From: Chloroflexota bacterium | GTDB lineage: Bacteria > Chloroflexota > Dehalococcoidia > SM23-28-2 > RBG-16-64-32 | DNA length: 40,231 bases | NCBI GenBank assembly: GCA_022561635.1 | Contig: JADFQV010000016.1 | Location: forward strand, 1 to 40,231 | Direction: 5' to 3' | In this document: positions 15,743 to 24,100 of the stretch, piece by piece | Numbering within the stretch: position 1 is the stretch's first letter | How the letters are laid out: the number at the start of each line of letters is the position of its first letter | The notes under the pieces: model-generated | Told to the model about the DNA's origin: nothing | Database searches by the model: none | Seen by the model: the letters and a program-made list of their open reading frames with translations, nothing else | Made by a program: the position numbers and the translations under genes

Positions 15743-16809
15743 GGCCGATCCGCCGCGTCACCGTCGTCTCGGAGAACATGGGCGGCGTTCTGGACGAAGG
15801 CATACGAAAGTTCGCAACGGGGTTGCTCGAGGGCTTCCGCGCCCACGTGGAGGCGTCCGGAGTGGCGACCAGCGGTGGCGAATCGTCGCACCCGCTGGTG
15901 AAGAGCGTTCCCGGCAGCAGGCTCTACACCGGGCGCCCGCTTCGCAGAGAGATCGAATCGCAGCGACCAGAGTTGGTGGTCTACGTGCCCTCGGCGTCGG
16001 CGACGTCGTTTGCCTTCTGGCGCGCGCGGATGCTGAAGCGCTACGCGCCGGGTGGACAGGTGGCGCTGGTGGCGACGCAGCCGCGGTATCACACGGCGCT
16101 GGGCCGGTTGGCGGCCAGCGAGATGGCGCCGGACAAAGTCTTCGCGCAGTCACGTGAGACGATCCGCTACCTGGAGTGGCTGGGAATGACACCGCAGTTT
16201 CTGCCCGGCGGCGTCGACCTGCAGCGATTCCGCCCGGTGACGGCGGAGCAGAAGGCGGCCCTCCGAGAGGAGCTCGGCCTGCCGCAGGACGAGTACCTCG
16301 TGCTTCACGTCGGACACTTGAAGCCGGGGCGCAACGTTGAGCTGCTGACGCGTCTCGGCGCTATCGGCACGCCCGTTGTCGTGGCCGGGAAGAGCATGGG
16401 ACAGGACAAGGCGCTGCGGCAACGGTTGGCAGAGTCGGGCGTCATTCTAATAGACAGATACCTGCGGGACGTAGAGATCGCCTACCAGGCGTGCGACGCA
16501 TACCTATTTCCCGTGCGAGAAGAGGACTCAGCGATGGACTTCCCCCTGAGCGTGCTAGAAGCGATGGCCTGCAACCTGCCGGTTGTGGCATTTCCGTACG
16601 GTGGCCTGCCGCTGGCGCTCGAGTCAGGCGGGGGGCTGGTCTTCGTCGAAAGCGACGAGGCGATGCTGAGCGCGATCGAGACTGTGAAGCGGATTCCCGC
16701 CGCCACGCGGCAGAAGGCCGAGCCGTACGCCTGGGAGCGCGTGGCCGGCCGTTTTCTGGAGACGATGCAAGGAGCACGTGATGCAGAGACTTACATCCGT
16801 GCCGTCTGA
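15739..16809 (+). CDS. Glycosyltransferase family 4-like protein
   Basis: This 356-residue GT-B protein starts at ATG 15739 with an ATGA overlap. The N-terminal half (VVSENMGGVLDEGIRKFATGLLEGF) lacks the usual glycine-rich GGxE motif and is more divergent than in the neighbouring GT4 enzymes. The C-terminal half is standard: PGGVDLQRFRP, VLHVGHLKPGRN, and SAMDFPLSVLEAMACNLPVVA with the donor-binding glutamates. It is probably a sugar transferase in EPS assembly with an unusual acceptor. The final 29 nt overlap the next gene, the largest overlap in the operon. Confidence 0.85.
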   Translation: MRPIRRVTVVSENMGGVLDEGIRKFATGLLEGFRAHVEASGVATSGGESSHPLVKSVPGSRLYTGRPLRREIESQRPELVVYVPSASATSFAFWRARMLKRYAPGGQVALVATQPRYHTALGRLAASEMAPDKVFAQSRETIRYLEWLGMTPQFLPGGVDLQRFRPVTAEQKAALREELGLPQDEYLVLHVGHLKPGRNVELLTRLGAIGTPVVVAGKSMGQDKALRQRLAESGVILIDRYLRDVEIAYQACDAYLFPVREEDSAMDFPLSVLEAMACNLPVVAFPYGGLPLALESGGGLVFVESDEAMLSAIETVKRIPAATRQKAEPYAWERVAGRFLETMQGARDAETYIRAV

Positions 16810-18550
16810 GGAGGCGCCACGGCTGCTGGACGCGCTGGTCGCGCCATTCGCTCACGGCGAGGACGCGGTGGCCGGGTTGGTGGACCGTCTGCGGCGGAAC
16901 AAGTATCCGCTGCTGGCGCTGGACGCCGCGGCGCGGAACCACCCGCTCCTGTCGCAGTCCGAGACCTGGCGCGTGGAGCTGGCCGCGGACCAGGCGGAGC
17001 TGGAGGCGCAACGGCGCGAGTACATCGCCGTCAAACACGCTTGGCTTGATGCCGGGATACCGTGCGTGATGTTCAAATCTGGGGGCGAGTACCCCGCGTT
17101 TCCGTACACAAGCGACAACCTCGACATCCTGGTCCCGCGCAACCGGCTGGATGACGCCCGGCGGATCCTCGTCAAGCAGCTTGGCTACGTCTGGCTGCGC
17201 AACATCGATGAGACGCAGAAGTTTCTCTTCCGCAAGTTTCGCGCCGGCAGATCCGTCTCGGCGATCCACGTGCATACGTGGGTGGGCTGGGACGTTGAGT
17301 TCCACGAGGAGGCGATCTGGGACGGCGTGCGCCAGTCGAGCGACGACCCGGAGGTGATGGTGCCCTCGGCTGAGGACGCCGTGCTGGTCAACGTCTCACA
17401 CGCACTCTACGAGAACAAAGAGATCCGCCTCTACGACCTGGAGAAGGTGCGCAGCCAGTGGGGCCGCGGCCTGCACTGGGAGTACGTCGAAGGCGTGGCG
17501 CGCCGGCGCGGCTGGCTGGACGGCCTCTACTTCGGCCTGCTGGTCTGCGCCAAGCTGGAGCGGGCGATATACGGCTCCAACACAGTGCCGGCGAAGGTGC
17601 GGCGTCGTTGGCGCGAGGGGTTGAAGCGCTATCCGCTGCAGTGGCATTACTGGCGCCAGGTGCGCAAGCAGGAGTTCGAGCTGCCGTTCCCCATCTCCTT
17701 TGCGATGAGCAAGGCGCTCTACTACAAGAAGATTCTCCGCGACTCGCACGACGCGGTCGGGCAGCGCTTGCTGAACCTGGTTCACACGCTGGCCTGGGGC
17801 GTCAAGCAGAAGTCGGGGATACGGCCGCAGCGGGGGATGCTGATCTCGATCAGTGGCACCGACGGCGCGGGCAAGACCGCCCAGGCTCGGGCGCTGAGCG
17901 AGGCCCTGACGACGTCCGAGGCCTACAACAACGTGGTCTGGAGCCGCATCGGCACGACGCCTCTGTACCGCCGGGCGAGCCAGACGGCGCAGCGGACGAC
18001 GAGCGCGTCGAAGAAGAGCGTTGCCGCATCAACGGCGGCGCCCGGCGTCCTGCGGCGAGCGCTGGGCTTCGCCTGGGCGACGGCCAACGCGCTCGACCTG
18101 GCGCTGACATACCAGTGGCGGGTGCGCCTGCCGCTGATGATGGGCCGTGTGGTGGTCTGCGACCGGTACACCTACGACGCGGCGGTGGAGATCGCCGAGC
18201 GCCTGGGCCCGGACGCTGTGGACGGGCTGCCGGTGAAGCTGCTGCACGCGCTTTCGCCACGGCCGCGCTTCGCCTACCTGCTGGACGCGCCAGCCGACGT
18301 CGCGGCCGAACGCTCGCTCGACCCGGAAGACGCCGGCCAGCTGGCGACGCAGCGAGAGCTCTACCGCGAGATTGCCGAGGCGCGAGGACTGCGGGTTGTC
18401 GACGCCTCGGGCGAACTGGCCGAGGGGTCGGATGTGATCGTGCGCGAGGTGCTCACTGACTTCGAAGACAACCACCGCACAGTCGTGAACCGGCTGCTGC
18501 TCTCGAACCCGAACCAGCTGAACCGCTCGGATCGCGAGGCGACGCGGTGA
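16781..18550 (+). CDS. Fusion: NTP_transf_5-like nucleotidyltransferase plus thymidylate-kinase-like P-loop domain
   Basis: This 589-residue two-domain protein sits inside the EPS operon. Residues about 1-340 resemble the uncharacterised nucleotidyltransferase family PF14907: CVMFKSGGEYPAFPY, then SDNLDILVPR with Asp112 and Asp115 as candidate metal ligands, KQLGYVWLR, IHVHTWVGWDVEFHEEA and VPSAEDAVLVNVSHALY. Residues about 350-580 are a thymidylate-kinase-like P-loop domain with SGTDGAGKTAQAR (358-370) and the VVVCDRYTYDAAVE motif carrying Asp461. ATG 16781 is favoured because GGAG lies 6 nt upstream. No substrate can be assigned; phosphorylation or nucleotidylation of a sugar, lipid carrier or small molecule is possible. 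True dTMP kinases are about 200 residues and sit elsewhere, so this is unlikely to serve DNA metabolism. Confidence 0.82.
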   Translation: MQRLTSVPSEEAPRLLDALVAPFAHGEDAVAGLVDRLRRNKYPLLALDAAARNHPLLSQSETWRVELAADQAELEAQRREYIAVKHAWLDAGIPCVMFKSGGEYPAFPYTSDNLDILVPRNRLDDARRILVKQLGYVWLRNIDETQKFLFRKFRAGRSVSAIHVHTWVGWDVEFHEEAIWDGVRQSSDDPEVMVPSAEDAVLVNVSHALYENKEIRLYDLEKVRSQWGRGLHWEYVEGVARRRGWLDGLYFGLLVCAKLERAIYGSNTVPAKVRRRWREGLKRYPLQWHYWRQVRKQEFELPFPISFAMSKALYYKKILRDSHDAVGQRLLNLVHTLAWGVKQKSGIRPQRGMLISISGTDGAGKTAQARALSEALTTSEAYNNVVWSRIGTTPLYRRASQTAQRTTSASKKSVAASTAAPGVLRRALGFAWATANALDLALTYQWRVRLPLMMGRVVVCDRYTYDAAVEIAERLGPDAVDGLPVKLLHALSPRPRFAYLLDAPADVAAERSLDPEDAGQLATQRELYREIAEARGLRVVDASGELAEGSDVIVREVLTDFEDNHRTVVNRLLLSNPNQLNRSDREATR

Positions 18551-19539
18551 GGGTGCTGGTGGTGACGAACATGTACCCGCAGCCGGAGACACCGGCGTTC
18601 GGCGTTTTCGTCGAGGACCAGGTGAAGTCGCTGCGGCGAATCGGCGTCGAGGTCGACGTCTTCTTCATGAACGGCCGCAAGAACAAGCTCAACTACCTGG
18701 CCGCCTACCCACGGCTCTGGAACCACCTGCGCAAGAACCGCTACGACGTGGTGCACGCGCACTACGTCTTCTCCGGGCTCGTGGCCCGCGCGCAGTGGCA
18801 GGCGCCGGTAGTGCTGACGCATCACGGGCCGGAAGTCTTTATGACCTGGGAGCGGCACGTCTGCAACATGGCGACGGGCTGGTTCCACAAGGTGATCGTT
18901 GTCTCGGAGGAGATGAAAGAGCGCCTGGGCTACGAAGACGCGATCGTCATCCCCTGCGGCGTCGACCTGGAGCGCTTCAGCCCGGTCGATAAGCTCGAGG
19001 CGCGGCGCAAGGCCGACCTGCCGCTCGACAAGAATCTGGTGCTGTGGGCGGGTGAGTTCTTCCGGCCGGAGAAGCGATACGAGATCGTCGAAGCGGCGAT
19101 GGCCACACTGACGGCCGAAGACCCGGACGTGGAGCTGGTAACGCTCTCGGGCCAGCCGCACACGGTGGTGCCGACGTACATGAACGCCGCCGACGTCCTC
19201 CTGCTAACGTCCGACGCCGAAGGCTCGCCGATGGTGGTGAAAGAAGCGATGGCCTGCAACGTGCCGGTCGTCTCCACGGCCGTGGGCGACGTGGCGGAGG
19301 TAATCGGCGGCACGGAAGGCTGCCACATCACGAGCCAGGACCCGGCCGAGGTCGTCGAGAAGCTCAAGGCAGCGCTCGCCTTTGGCCGGCGGACGAACGG
19401 CCGCGAGGCTGTGAAGCGCATGGAGCTGGACGAGATCAGCCGCCGCATCGTCGCGGTCTACGAGGAGGCGATCCGCGAGTGCAGGCGCGAGCTGGCAGCG
19501 CCGACGGACGGCTCCGTGGGAGCGGGAGGCGACGCATGA
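18547..19539 (+). CDS. Glycosyltransferase family 4 (GT-B fold)
   Basis: This 330-residue protein has the N-terminal VVTNMYPQPETPAFGVFVEDQV typical of GT4 enzymes, then VVHAHYVFSGLVA, LTHHGPEVFM, IPCGVDLERFSP, and the donor-binding EGSPMVVKEAMACNVPVV with the E-x7-E pair. It starts with GTG overlapping the previous stop by GTGA. It is slightly short for the family, but the domain order is complete. Its likely role is addition of a sugar to the lipid-linked repeat unit. A Gly- and Ala-rich tail of about 15 residues overlaps the following start and its ribosome site. Confidence 0.92.
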   Translation: MRVLVVTNMYPQPETPAFGVFVEDQVKSLRRIGVEVDVFFMNGRKNKLNYLAAYPRLWNHLRKNRYDVVHAHYVFSGLVARAQWQAPVVLTHHGPEVFMTWERHVCNMATGWFHKVIVVSEEMKERLGYEDAIVIPCGVDLERFSPVDKLEARRKADLPLDKNLVLWAGEFFRPEKRYEIVEAAMATLTAEDPDVELVTLSGQPHTVVPTYMNAADVLLLTSDAEGSPMVVKEAMACNVPVVSTAVGDVAEVIGGTEGCHITSQDPAEVVEKLKAALAFGRRTNGREAVKRMELDEISRRIVAVYEEAIRECRRELAAPTDGSVGAGGDA

Positions 19540-20750
19540 GGCGGGGGGCCCTTGGCGAGCGCGTCTGCTTCATCCGCATGAACTACTTTCCGGAGGAGGC
19601 GCACGTCCGCAAGAACGCGGAAGCGCTGACTGAAGCCGGCTACGACGTAGATATCATCTGCCTGCGCCAGAAGGGCGAAAAGGCGCGCGAGGATCGCGGC
19701 CGTGGGCGCATCTACCGGCTGCCGCTGGTGCACAAGCGTTCGGGCGCGCTGCGATACGTCTTCGAGTACGCGGCCTTCTTCACGATGGCCTTCTGGCTCG
19801 TCACCCTTCTGCACCTGCGAAAGCGATACAAGATCATCGAGACGTACAACGTCCCGGACGTGATCGTCTTTGTGGCGCTGGTGCCGAGGCTGCTCGGCGC
19901 GAAGGTCGTGCACTACATGTTCGAGGCGACTCCGGAGATGTACGCCGACCGCTTCGACCTGAAGCCCGGCGGCCTTGTCGAGAGGTCTCTGCGCTGGATG
20001 GAGCGGGTCAGCGTCCGTTTCGCGCACAAGTCGATCGTCGAGGGGCCGTTCGAGCGCGAGATGCGCGGCCTGCGCGGCGTTGACGTCGACCGGATCGCCG
20101 TCGTCATGAACGTGCCGGAAGGTCACCTCTTCCAGCCGCGCGCTCAAGGAGAATCCAACGGCGTCTCCAACGGAGCCACTGGCTGCGAAATAATCACGCA
20201 CGGGAGCATGCTCAAGCGCTACGGCGTGCAGACGTTGATCGAGGCGATGCCGCGCCTGCAGCGCGAGATCCCCGGGCTGAAGCTGTGGGTCGTCGGCGAC
20301 GGCGAGTACCGGCAGCCGCTTGAGGACCTGGCGATGAGCCTCGGTGTGGCGAACGCCGTCGAGTTCACGGGCTGGGTGAAGCACGAAGAAGTCTCCGACT
20401 ACATCGGGCGCTGCCGCATCGGCATTGTGCCGATGCTCTACAACCAGCTGCCGAACAAGCTGTTCGAGTACGTGGCGATGGGCCTGCCGGTCGTCGTCGG
20501 CGACGTGCCATCGATCCGCACGGCGTTTGGTCCCGAAGCGGTGCAGTACTACCGTACCGGCGACCCATACCAGCTCGCTGATCGCGTACTCGCGCTCTAT
20601 CGCGACGCCGATGGCGCGCGAGCGATGGCCGCCGGCGCGCAGGAGACGTACAAGAAGTACACCTGGGACGTGATGAAGGAAGTCTACGTCGGTATCCACG
20701 ATGAGGTGCTCGCCAGAGGACGCGGCGAGCCCATGGCGGCGGAGGCGTAG
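19536..20750 (+). CDS. Glycosyltransferase family 4 (GT-B fold), with a hydrophobic N-terminal segment
   Basis: This 404-residue enzyme starts at ATG 19536, which gives an ATGA overlap and a GGGAGG ribosome site; an upstream reading would lie inside the previous gene. It has FIRMNYFPEEAHVRKNAEAL, a hydrophobic stretch near residues 74-90 (FFTMAFWLVTLLHL) that probably inserts into or touches the membrane, VHYMFEATPEMY, and a C-terminal donor domain with GDGEYRQPLEDL and NQLPNKLFEYVAMGLPVVV. A short Asn/Gly/Ser loop (about residues 205-215) separates the two domains. Its membrane contact suits use of polyprenol-linked acceptors. Confidence 0.9.
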   Translation: MRRGALGERVCFIRMNYFPEEAHVRKNAEALTEAGYDVDIICLRQKGEKAREDRGRGRIYRLPLVHKRSGALRYVFEYAAFFTMAFWLVTLLHLRKRYKIIETYNVPDVIVFVALVPRLLGAKVVHYMFEATPEMYADRFDLKPGGLVERSLRWMERVSVRFAHKSIVEGPFEREMRGLRGVDVDRIAVVMNVPEGHLFQPRAQGESNGVSNGATGCEIITHGSMLKRYGVQTLIEAMPRLQREIPGLKLWVVGDGEYRQPLEDLAMSLGVANAVEFTGWVKHEEVSDYIGRCRIGIVPMLYNQLPNKLFEYVAMGLPVVVGDVPSIRTAFGPEAVQYYRTGDPYQLADRVLALYRDADGARAMAAGAQETYKKYTWDVMKEVYVGIHDEVLARGRGEPMAAEA

Positions 20751-21809
20751 ATGGCTGGCGAGATCAGCGTCGTCGATCCGCGAACGTGCCCGGACTGGGA
20801 CGTCTTCGTCGATTCGCACCCGGACGCCACCGTATTTCACACGAGCGGCTGGGCGCGCGTGCTGCTGGGCAGCTACAGGTACCGCCCGCTCTATCACGTG
20901 CGGCGTGACGAGTCAGGCGCGATTCGGAGCGGGGTGGCGCTGATGCAGGTGGACGGCCGTTTAACGACGCGACGGCTGGTGGGCCTGCCCTTCAGCGACG
21001 TCTGCCCGCCGCTCCTCGAGGCGTCGAATGAAAGCGCAGAGCTGATCTCGGTGGTCAGTAGCGCGGCGGCGAAGGCTGGCGCATCACACGTTGAGCTGCG
21101 CGGCCCGGGCGCTGTACCGCTCGACTCTGCCGGGTTCAGCGGCGGCCAGGCCTTTTACCAGCACATCATCCCGATCGCGGCCAGCGCAGAGGAGACGGCG
21201 AAGGGGTTCCACTCGTCGGCGCGGCGGGCGATCCGCAAGGCGGAGAAAGAGGGCCTGTCTGTGCGCGAGGCGGGCAGCCTCGACGACATGCGCGAGTTCT
21301 ATCGGCTGACGGTGCTTACACGCAAGAAGCACGGTCTGCTGCCGCAGCCGTGGCGCTTCTTCGCGAACATCCACAAGCAGATGATCGAGGCTGGCGCCGG
21401 CCACCTGTTGCTCGCCGACTTCGAGGGACGGCCGATCGCGGGCGACCTGCTGCTGCAGTTCCGCGACCAGATGGTGTACAAGTTCAACGCCTCCGACCCG
21501 CGGTTCCTGAACCTGCGTCCGAACAACATCTTGCTCTGGCAGGCGATTCGGCTCTCGGCGTCGCTCGGCTGCCGTTCCCTGGATCTGGGGCGCTGCGACA
21601 CGGACAACGAGGGCCTGCGGCGGTTCAAGCTACTGTGGGGCAGCGATGAGAAGACGCTGCGCTATTACACCCACGCGGTGGCAGGCGCGACGAACGGGAG
21701 CCTGGCGTCGAACGCGCTGCCTCAGTCTCTGCTAGCGCTCTTCGTCAAGCTGGCGCCGTCGTCCGCGCTGCGCGGAATGGGCTCCGCGATCTACCACAAC
21801 TTCGGCTAG
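20751..21809 (+). CDS. FemAB/GNAT-like acyl- or aminoacyl-transferase, last gene of the EPS operon
   Basis: This 352-residue protein has the double-GNAT layout of FemAB-like proteins: an N-terminal half with SHPDATVFHTSGWARVLLGS, and a C-terminal half with HSSARRAIRKAEKEGLSV, REFYRLTVLTRKKHGLLPQP, GRPIAGDLLLQFRDQMVYK and NNILLWQAIRLSASLG. The pattern matches PF13480 and the FemAB proteins linked to exosortase/EPS loci. FemAB members add amino acids to peptidoglycan from aminoacyl-tRNA; the EPS-associated group may acylate sugars instead. The ATG follows directly on the previous TAG. It ends 11 nt from the convergent beta-helix gene, with no obvious terminator between. Confidence 0.83.
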   Translation: MAGEISVVDPRTCPDWDVFVDSHPDATVFHTSGWARVLLGSYRYRPLYHVRRDESGAIRSGVALMQVDGRLTTRRLVGLPFSDVCPPLLEASNESAELISVVSSAAAKAGASHVELRGPGAVPLDSAGFSGGQAFYQHIIPIAASAEETAKGFHSSARRAIRKAEKEGLSVREAGSLDDMREFYRLTVLTRKKHGLLPQPWRFFANIHKQMIEAGAGHLLLADFEGRPIAGDLLLQFRDQMVYKFNASDPRFLNLRPNNILLWQAIRLSASLGCRSLDLGRCDTDNEGLRRFKLLWGSDEKTLRYYTHAVAGATNGSLASNALPQSLLALFVKLAPSSALRGMGSAIYHNFG

Positions 21810-21820
21810 CCGGCGCTCGC

Positions 21821-23608
21821 CTACGGGCAGTTCGCCGGCAACGAGACGATCTCAACAATGTGCGTCAGGATGGCGCGTGCGTCGGCGGCCGTGACAGCAC
21901 CGTCGCAGTCGAGATCGGTGAGATGGAGGCAGCCAGTCGAAGGTAGCCCGGCGGCAGCCTGCAGTACAAGCAGCGCGTCGATGGGCGTGATCGCGCCGTC
22001 GCAGTTCACGTCACCTGGCCGCGGGTCGGTCGCCGTGGCCGAGGGCGGCGGGTCTGGTGACACGGTCGGTCCAGGAGTGGCCGTTGGCGTGGGTGTGACT
22101 GCAAGCGTTGGCGTCGGCGTTGCGGTGGGTGCCTGTGGCGGCAGCTGAGGCGGCTCTGAGGGTGGCGGCGGGGTTGCGGTCGGTGTTGCGGTGGCAGCCG
22201 GAGTCGGCGTTGGCTCAGGCGTGTCTGACGGCGTGACTGAACCGACCTCAAACGCGCCGATGTCTGGCGCCGATCCGCTGTAGTCGTCGTTCACGCCCGG
22301 GATTACAACGCCGGCGTCGATCAGCGGGCTGCCGGCGAGCGGGCGCAGATCCGCGTCCCAGGTGAAGTCGGAGGCCGTGATGCCGTGCGTTTCCTGTCCC
22401 GTGCCAGAGCGCAGGCTGGCGAGCGTGCCATGCCAGCTGTTCTCCCACTTAACGAAGCGGTCGCCGTCGGTCGTAAAGATGGCGTCGTAGTCCGCGGTGA
22501 CGGCGCCCGTGTGAGTGTACGTCTCCCAGACGTAGCGCCCGGCGTAGATTGCGTTGTTGAGCAGGTGGATGTTCCTCAGGTTCGGATCTGTCTGCTTAAA
22601 GCCGTCGGCGGGCGTGGCGCCGGCGAAGAAGCTGTTGTGGTAGATGAGGACTTCGCCGGTGGAGTCGTCGCCGGTCTTGAACGCCGCCGGTCCCTCGCCG
22701 CGACGCGGCTGTGGATCGGTGATGACGTTGCCGACGATCGTCAGCGGGCCGCCCAGGGCGGGTGCCAGGGCAACGCCGATGAGGCAGCCGCTGACCGTGT
22801 TGCCGGAGACCGTGATGTTGTGGGTGCCGCCCTCGACCTGGATGCCGTCGTCGTCGCACTCACGGATGGTGTTGCCTTCGATGAGGGTGTCGCCGTTAAA
22901 GACGCCCCAGGGGACGTCCTCCGGCTCGCCGCCGATGCCGTCGTGGCCGCCGATGATCGTGTTGCCGCTGAAGGTGTGGCCGCCGCCGGCGTCGGGGCCG
23001 GTGTTCTTGACCCAGATGCCGTTTCCGGGGCCGACGTCGTCGCCGCTCTCGGTAACGCGCCGCTCGAGGTATGAGTCGCGGACGGTCAGGGCGCTGCCGC
23101 CACCCCAGGACGAGATGCCGCCGCGGTACTGGTCTGCGCCCTCGCCGCAGTTCCAATCGGTGACGGTCAAGCGGTCGAGCGTAACGTTGCTCGCGGCGAA
23201 GAGGTGGATGACCTCGGTGACGGAGCGACGGGCGCCCAGATCTTCGATCGTGATGTGATCGGCCATGATGTCGATGGCGTGGTTGCTGCAGCCGCCGTCG
23301 ATCCAGACGCCGTCGTCTCCCCGAAAGGTGACGGGAGCGCCCGCTATGCCGGCGGTCTCGGCGGCGAACGGCGCGTAGACGCCGGGCGCGATGTTTACGA
23401 TGTCGCCGGGGCCGGCGCGGTCAGCCGCTGCCTGCACCGTGCGCAGTGGCTGCGACTGTGTGCCGGGCGCGCCATCGTCGCCTGAAGTCGAGACGTAGTA
23501 GTCAGTGCCGGCGGCGCGCGCTGGCTCACCGGCGAGCACGAAGACGGCAGCGACGGCCACGGCCGTGGCCAGCACGAGTGTGGAAAGTGATCCCCGTGAG
23601 TAACTCAT
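21821..23608 (-). CDS. Secreted right-handed beta-helix protein with Pro/Thr linker and C-terminal type I dockerin
   Basis: This 595-residue exported protein has a signal peptide (STLVLATAVAVAAVFVLAGEPARA), then a parallel beta-helix region with repeated N-T-I/V and G-I motifs (about 35-440), as in polysaccharide lyases, epimerases and surface adhesins. A linker of about 75 residues rich in Pro and Thr follows (about 458-531). The C-terminus holds two dockerin calcium loops, GDVNCDGAITPIDALLVLQ and TDLDCDGAVTAADARAIL. Dockerins bind cohesin modules; no cohesin gene is seen here. ATG 23608 is preferred because the signal peptide begins there, although GAAGGG directly abuts it. The helix resembles the protein at 24147-25430 (shared GIQVEGG and GPL-I-NVI segments). 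Confidence 0.87.
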   Translation of the reverse strand: MSYSRGSLSTLVLATAVAVAAVFVLAGEPARAAGTDYYVSTSGDDGAPGTQSQPLRTVQAAADRAGPGDIVNIAPGVYAPFAAETAGIAGAPVTFRGDDGVWIDGGCSNHAIDIMADHITIEDLGARRSVTEVIHLFAASNVTLDRLTVTDWNCGEGADQYRGGISSWGGGSALTVRDSYLERRVTESGDDVGPGNGIWVKNTGPDAGGGHTFSGNTIIGGHDGIGGEPEDVPWGVFNGDTLIEGNTIRECDDDGIQVEGGTHNITVSGNTVSGCLIGVALAPALGGPLTIVGNVITDPQPRRGEGPAAFKTGDDSTGEVLIYHNSFFAGATPADGFKQTDPNLRNIHLLNNAIYAGRYVWETYTHTGAVTADYDAIFTTDGDRFVKWENSWHGTLASLRSGTGQETHGITASDFTWDADLRPLAGSPLIDAGVVIPGVNDDYSGSAPDIGAFEVGSVTPSDTPEPTPTPAATATPTATPPPPSEPPQLPPQAPTATPTPTLAVTPTPTATPGPTVSPDPPPSATATDPRPGDVNCDGAITPIDALLVLQAAAGLPSTGCLHLTDLDCDGAVTAADARAILTHIVEIVSLPANCP

Positions 23609-23681
23609 CCCTTCGAAGGAAGGGAGGCCCAATAACGGGTCTACGTTACCGCTTATACGGGGGTTAGCGTGAAGATGCGGT

Positions 23682-24038
23682 TCAGGCTGCGGCTGTCGTG
23701 CGGGAGCCGAAGATGTAGCCCAAGCCGCGCCGCGTGATGATCAGTTCGGGATGGCTGGGATCGCGCTCGATCTTCTGGCGCAGATACCAGATGTAGAGCT
23801 TGAGGTTAGCGCGGTCAGCGACGTAGGACGGGCCCCAGACATCGGTCAGCGCCTGTTCGTACGTGACGACCCAGCCGCGTCTGCGGACGAGCATCGCCAG
23901 CAGGCGAAACTCCAGGGGCGTGAGGTGGACCGGCTTGCTGTCGATCGAGACGAGCATCTCCGGCCAGTCGATAGCAAGGTGCTTGTATTCGAACTTCTCC
24001 TCGTGCTCTGCCGAAACCTGCGTTGGTGTTAGTGTCAT
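23682..24038 (-). CDS. Stand-alone OmpR-type winged-helix DNA-binding protein (no receiver domain)
   Basis: This 118-residue protein has a short polar N-terminus and one trans_reg_C winged helix: LTPLEFRLLAMLVRRRGWVV, YEQALTDVWGPSYV, LKLYIWYLRQKIERDP and the wing RRGLGYIFGS. Its C-terminal half closely matches the response regulator at 1883-2569 (for example LYxWYLRQKIExDP), so the two are paralogous there. The receiver is absent, and the 108 nt upstream are too short to hold one, so this is not a simple frameshift. It lies between the two beta-helix genes and has GAGGGG as ribosome site. Without a phospho-acceptor it would act constitutively or by changes in expression. Confidence 0.85.
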   Translation of the reverse strand: MTLTPTQVSAEHEEKFEYKHLAIDWPEMLVSIDSKPVHLTPLEFRLLAMLVRRRGWVVTYEQALTDVWGPSYVADRANLKLYIWYLRQKIERDPSHPELIITRRGLGYIFGSRTTAAA

Positions 24039-24100
24039 GCTGCCCCTCGATAGTTCGGACCGGTGTTGCTTCTACCGTGGCACGCGCGAGTTGCAGGCAC

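Noticed and set aside
16781-18550. The nucleotidyltransferase fusion as a toxin-antitoxin or defence gene
   Set aside because: It has no HEPN or antitoxin partner, is embedded in overlapping EPS genes, and no defence genes lie in the window.
19458-20897. A 479-codon minus-strand open frame opposite the GT4 gene
   Set aside because: It is antisense to a clear glycosyltransferase, has no domain, and reflects codon bias.
22014-22236. Repetitive DNA in the Pro/Thr linker, considered as a repeat array or CRISPR
   Set aside because: The repeats are codon-level Pro/Thr repeats inside a gene, with no spacers or constant repeat unit.
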